Source of the DNA: an uncultured Clostridium sp.
GTDB taxonomy: Bacteria; Bacillota; Clostridia; Oscillospirales; Acutalibacteraceae
Length of the DNA: 37,654 bases
Assembly: GCA_902471875.1 (NCBI GenBank)
Contig: CABRLN010000022.1
Location: 1 to 37,654, forward strand
Reading direction: 5' to 3'
Part shown: positions 34,966 through 37,654 of the stretch, piece by piece
How the letters are laid out: every line of letters starts with the position of its first letter
How positions within the stretch are numbered: position 1 is the first letter of the stretch
Program-made: the position numbers and the translations under genes
Notes under the pieces: generated by a model
Told to the model about the DNA's origin: nothing
The model's database searches: none
The model's input: only the letters and a program-made list of their open reading frames with translations

Positions 34966-35040
34966 TCAATAACTTAGTTCGTATTTAAATAATGCCATTG
35001 CACAAACCATTGATAAAGCTATTATTTTCTTACTTTTCAT
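34966..35040 (-). pseudogene. Truncated third copy of the cassette lipoprotein gene
   Basis: The frame reads MKSKKIIALSMVCAMAL, nearly identical to the signal peptides of the two intact lipoproteins to its right. It then breaks into an unrelated FKYELSY and stops after 24 residues, before the lipobox cysteine. It follows the 94-aa gene at the same relative place as the intact copies, with an AGAGAGG ribosome site still present. It is a remnant of an array member whose body was deleted. Confidence 0.8.
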
Positions 35041-35069
35041 TTAATAATTAACCTCTCTTTAATAATATA

Positions 35070-35354
35070 TTAATAGCCATACAGACCTTTATATTTGAAT
35101 GTGGTTATTTTTTCAAGACCGTTGCCTTCGCTGTCAGTTTCTACAACTCCGCCAAAGGTTTCTAAATTTCCCTTGAAAAAGTCCATATTCATAAATAACA
35201 TATCTGCCTTTACATCGGCCTCTACAGACACATATGTACATGCGTTTGAAAGTTTAAAATCCTTTCCTTTCTGGTGCTTCAAATTTGATGCGTCCCCTGC
35301 TTGCGATATGTTCATTTGTATTACGTCACCTGTTCTGTCACCAAGCTTGAACAT
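35070..35354 (-). CDS. Cassette protein A (94 aa), left copy
   Basis: A 94-residue protein of unknown family without signal peptide or membrane segment, starting MFKLGDRTGDVIQMNISQAG and ending KYKGLYGY. It differs from the middle copy at only three residues (Asp/Asn and Lys-Gly/Gln-Asn), although about 35 of 285 bases differ by hand alignment; most changes are synonymous. The protein sequence is thus under strong selection. It has its own promoter and a GGGGGGTG ribosome site. Its lipoprotein partner is reduced to a remnant 29 bases downstream. Confidence 0.8.
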   Translation of the reverse strand: MFKLGDRTGDVIQMNISQAGDASNLKHQKGKDFKLSNACTYVSVEADVKADMLFMNMDFFKGNLETFGGVVETDSEGNGLEKITTFKYKGLYGY

Positions 35355-35378
35355 CTTTCACCCCCCTAACACTCCTAC

Positions 35379-35407
35379 AGTTTAGCACAATTTTACTCCT
35401 TTTTCAA
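35379..35407 (-). promoter_or_regulatory. Cassette promoter, left copy
   Basis: TTGAAA (35402-35407) and TAAACT (35379-35384) on the minus strand are spaced 17 bases apart. The 60 or so bases around it are almost identical in the next cassette, so the promoter is part of the repeated unit. Confidence 0.7.
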
Positions 35408-35455
35408 CTCTTTTTTTACATTTATTTATTTTTTGTATGTTTTTTCTATAGAGAA

Positions 35456-35479
35456 AAGCGGCGGTTAAAACCGCCGCTT
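35456..35479 (-). terminator. Cassette terminator (between left and middle units)
   Basis: AAGCGGCGGTT and AACCGCCGCTT form an 11-bp stem with a two-base centre (9 bp with a realistic loop), followed on the minus strand by TTCTC. It is strikingly GC-rich against its surroundings and lies 12 bases after the lipoprotein stop. Confidence 0.85.
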
Positions 35480-35491
35480 GACTTATATTAT

Positions 35492-36238
35492 TTATTCCGC
35501 TTCCGGGTCAAATTCACGTAAGGTTTTTGCCATTTTTAAGGCTGTGTCCTCCATTTCGCTTCCTTTGCTTTGGTCCTCTGACTGGTCGAAGCACATCCAT
35601 AGTACTGGTGTTCCGTTTGTTAACAGTGTTCCGTAGGCTACAAAGTCATAGCTTCTGTCACCTTTATTATCGCCATAATCAAAATAAAACTTGTATTTTC
35701 CTTTGGTTACTGTCATATCATATTCATTTATCTTTACATTTTCAGTGCTTGTTACTTCAAACTTTTGGTCTTTTGATGCAAGGTCAATTTCTTCTGCCTT
35801 TGCCAATCCACGGAACAGCTCTTTTTCAAAGGTACTAAATACTTTGTCAGACTTTTCAGCTTTTTCTGGTATATTTAAATCATCTTCCATTCTTTCTGTG
35901 ATTAAGTAATTATATCCATCTTCAGGAACTCCGTTTTCTTTTCTCAACAAACCATAAGCAGTTGGTCTTGGATACTGTGATAAAGTATTTATTTTATAAT
36001 TAGCACCTTCTATTCTAGGGTGATATTCATATCCCCAACTATTTACAAGTTCTTGGTCACCTTGAGGATAGCCATTATCATTACTACCACTATTATTCTC
36101 TGAAGATGCAGATGATGAAATATTACTACTTTCATTAGGAACCGATGGGTTAACTACTGTACTGCTATCATTACAGCCTGCCAAACAAGTTAATGCCATT
36201 GCACATATCATTGATAAGGCTATTATTCTTTTTTTCAT
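35492..36238 (-). CDS. Cassette lipoprotein B, middle unit
   Basis: A 248-residue lipoprotein: signal peptide with lipobox CLAGC (Cys21), a Ser/Asn-rich linker (about 22-58), then a globular domain containing NSWGYEYHPR, a variable middle and a conserved end TENVKINEYDMTVTKGKYKF to KMAKTLREFDPEAE. The C-terminal half (FYFDYG...VAYGTLLTNGTPVLWMCF) has the strand pattern of a small PsbP/DUF1795-like fold, but I do not recognise the family. It begins 26 bases after the middle cassette protein A and is followed by the GC-rich terminator. It should sit on the outer face of the membrane; function unknown. Confidence 0.82.
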   Translation of the reverse strand: MKKRIIALSMICAMALTCLAGCNDSSTVVNPSVPNESSNISSSASSENNSGSNDNGYPQGDQELVNSWGYEYHPRIEGANYKINTLSQYPRPTAYGLLRKENGVPEDGYNYLITERMEDDLNIPEKAEKSDKVFSTFEKELFRGLAKAEEIDLASKDQKFEVTSTENVKINEYDMTVTKGKYKFYFDYGDNKGDRSYDFVAYGTLLTNGTPVLWMCFDQSEDQSKGSEMEDTALKMAKTLREFDPEAE

Positions 36239-36264
36239 TAATAAAATCTCTCCTATAATTATTC

Positions 36265-36549
36265 TTAATAACCGTATAAACCTTTATACTTAAATGTTGT
36301 TATTTTTTCCAGACCGTTGCCCTCACTGTCGGTTTCTACTACTCCGCCAAAGGTTTCCAAATTATTTTGGAAAAAGTCCATATTCATAAACAACATATCT
36401 GCCTTTACATTTGCCTCTACTGAAACATATGTACATGCGTTTGACAATTTGAAGTCCTTTCCTTTCTGGTGCTTCAAATTTGAAGCGTCTCCTGCCTGTG
36501 ATATATTCATTTGAATAACATCACCTGTTCTGTCACCAAGCTTGAACAT
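36265..36549 (-). CDS. Cassette protein A (94 aa), middle copy
   Basis: Same length and nearly the same sequence as the left copy, with Asn at the position of Asp in VEANVKAD and QN in place of KG after MDFF. No export signal is visible, so it is predicted cytoplasmic unless exported by another route. It is co-transcribed with the lipoprotein of its unit. The conserved pairing with a surface lipoprotein is the only clue to function. Confidence 0.82.
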   Translation of the reverse strand: MFKLGDRTGDVIQMNISQAGDASNLKHQKGKDFKLSNACTYVSVEANVKADMLFMNMDFFQNNLETFGGVVETDSEGNGLEKITTFKYKGLYGY

Positions 36550-36573
36550 CTTTCACCCCCCTAACACTCCTAC

Positions 36574-36602
36574 AGTTTAGCACAATTTTACTCCTTTTTC
36601 AA
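36574..36602 (-). promoter_or_regulatory. Cassette promoter, middle copy
   Basis: TTGAAA (36597-36602) and TAAACT (36574-36579) are 17 bases apart on the minus strand. The surrounding sequence matches the left copy from the ribosome site through the -35 box. Confidence 0.7.
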
Positions 36603-36650
36603 CTCTTTTTTCATATTTATTTATTTTTTCTATACTTTTTATGCAGAAAA

Positions 36651-36674
36651 AAGCGGCGGTTTTAACCGCCGCTT
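36651..36674 (-). terminator. Cassette terminator (between middle and right units)
   Basis: The same GC-rich palindrome as at 35456 (AAGCGGCGG / CCGCCGCTT), followed by TTTTTTCTGC on the minus strand, 12 bases after the lipoprotein stop. Confidence 0.88.
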
Positions 36675-36686
36675 GACTTATATTAT

Positions 36687-37439
36687 TTATTCTGCCTCAG
36701 GGTCGAATTCACGTAAGGTTTTCGCCATTTTTAAGGCTGTGTCTTCCATTTCGCTTCCTTTGCTTTGGTCCTCTGACTGGTCAAAACACATCCATAGTAC
36801 CGGTGTTCCGTTTGTTAGCAATGCACTGTAAGCTACAAAGTTATAGCTTTTATCGCCTGAATCATCACCGTAATCAAAGTAAAATTTATATTTACCCTTG
36901 GTTACTGTCATGTCATATTCATTTATCTTTACATTTTCAGTGCTTGTTACTTCAAACTTTTGCTCTTTTACCGCAAGTGCATTTTTTTCAGCTTCTGCCA
37001 ATCCACGGAACAGCTTTTTTTCAAAGGTACTAAATACATCTTCAGATTTTGTAGCTGTTTCTGTTATATTTCCATCATTCTTCCTTTTTTGTGTGATTAA
37101 ATAATTATATCCATCTTCATGAACTTTTCTTTCAACTCTCAATAATCCATACGCATTTGGTCTTGTATACTGTGATAGAGTATTTATTTTATAATTTGCA
37201 CCTTCATTTCTAGGGTGATATTCATATCCCCAACTATTCACTAAATCAGGGTCACCCTGTGGATAGCCATTATTGTCACTGCTACTACTTCCTGAAGATG
37301 AAGAAGATGATGATGAAACATTACTATTTTCAACACTTGAAACTGATGAACCACTTACCGGAGATGTATCGTTACAACCAACAAGACAAGTTACTGCCAT
37401 TGCACAAACCATTGATAAGGCTATTACTCTTTTTTTCAT
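36687..37439 (-). CDS. Cassette lipoprotein B, right unit
   Basis: A 250-residue lipoprotein homologous to the one in the middle unit, with lipobox CLVGC (Cys21) and a long Ser-rich linker. The ATG at 37439 is chosen over a TTG two codons upstream because only the ATG is conserved in the other unit. It matches the middle copy closely in NSWGYEYHPR and the last 80 residues. It differs clearly in the linker and around KVHEDGYNYLITQKRKNDGN. This pattern of conserved ends and a diverged centre suggests diversifying copies kept similar at their ends by recombination. Confidence 0.82.
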   Translation of the reverse strand: MKKRVIALSMVCAMAVTCLVGCNDTSPVSGSSVSSVENSNVSSSSSSSSGSSSSDNNGYPQGDPDLVNSWGYEYHPRNEGANYKINTLSQYTRPNAYGLLRVERKVHEDGYNYLITQKRKNDGNITETATKSEDVFSTFEKKLFRGLAEAEKNALAVKEQKFEVTSTENVKINEYDMTVTKGKYKFYFDYGDDSGDKSYNFVAYSALLTNGTPVLWMCFDQSEDQSKGSEMEDTALKMAKTLREFDPEAE

Positions 37440-37483
37440 TAACAAAATCTCTCCTATTATTTAATTTACATTATATAATTATT

Positions 37484-37654
37484 TTAATAACCGTATAAGC
37501 CTTTATACTTAAATGTTGTTATTTTTTCAAGACCGTTGCCTTCGCTGTCAGTTTCTACTACTCCGCCAAAGGTTTCCAAATTATTTTGGAAAAAGTCCAT
37601 ATTCATAAATAACATATCTGCCTTTACATCGGCCTCTACAGACACATATGTACA
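37484..37654 (-). CDS. Cassette protein A, right copy, cut by the window edge
   Basis: The last 56 codons of a third protein A gene, from CTYVSVEADVKAD to KGLYGY and stop. It combines the Asp seen in the left copy with the QN seen in the middle copy. The 5' part lies beyond the window, so the array continues to the right by at least the rest of this gene and its promoter. Confidence 0.85.
   Translation of the reverse strand, partial: CTYVSVEADVKADMLFMNMDFFQNNLETFGGVVETDSEGNGLEKITTFKYKGLYGY

Larger units (their letters stand above)
34966..37654. repeat. Tandem array of about 1.2-kb promoter-A-B-terminator cassettes
   Basis: Equivalent points recur at a constant distance: protein A starts are 1,195 bases apart and lipoprotein starts 1,201 bases apart. 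Order within a unit on the minus strand is promoter, protein A, lipoprotein B, GC-rich terminator. Two and a half to three units are visible: left (B deleted), middle (complete) and right (A incomplete only because of the window edge). No transposase or integrase is seen at the array's left end. Confidence 0.9.

Overview
The window is AT-rich DNA from a low-GC Gram-positive anaerobe. Short intergenic gaps, strong purine-rich ribosome sites, lipobox lipoproteins, a meso-DAP type MurE, a DUF6382-like/FHA protein and a serine/threonine kinase of clostridial style all point to Clostridia. An Oscillospirales/Ruminococcus-like gut bacterium is the likeliest source. This placement is inferred from gene content, not from a marker gene. 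Almost everything lies on the minus strand; the exceptions are murE, a membrane lipase, and a response regulator followed by a permease remnant.

Layout. (1) 111-5903: an alpha-glucan unit with a lipid-anchored GH13 amylase and a maltodextrin-type ABC importer (binding lipoprotein and two permeases, no ATPase). (2) 6326-9397, plus strand: murE, then a small palindromic element, then a membrane-anchored lipase. (3) 9597-11970: a housekeeping operon rsmE - MTA/SAH nucleosidase - pyridoxamine kinase with its own promoter. (4) 11993-17270: a compact operon of TetR regulator, membrane alpha/beta hydrolase, stand-alone condensation-type acyltransferase, acyl carrier protein, acyl-adenylating ligase and SCP2 protein. 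It ends in a strong terminator and is preceded by twin 17-bp palindromes. It looks like a small, self-regulated acyl-transfer pathway with no obvious named product. (5) 17404-18480: an orphan OmpR-type response regulator next to the decayed C-terminus of an FtsX-type ABC permease. (6) 18588-34863: one long probable operon. From its promoter it encodes a TadE-like pseudopilin, a prepilin peptidase, a WG-repeat protein, a DUF6382-like/FHA protein, a PP2C phosphatase, a transmembrane Ser/Thr kinase, a small membrane protein with kinase-substrate-like motifs, a four-helix membrane protein, and a 2,503-residue Ig-like surface protein with a C-terminal anchor. (7) 34966 to the right edge: a tandem array of about 1.2-kb cassettes. 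Each holds a promoter, a 94-aa unknown protein and a lipoprotein; the intact units end in a GC-rich terminator. The leftmost copy has lost its lipoprotein, and the rightmost runs off the window.

The three places most likely to hold undescribed biology are the acyl-transfer operon (4), the phospho-threonine signalling module coupled to pilus-like and giant adhesin genes (6), and the cassette array (7). No rRNA, tRNA, CRISPR array or transposase gene was seen. All functions are read from motifs by eye; no database search was run.
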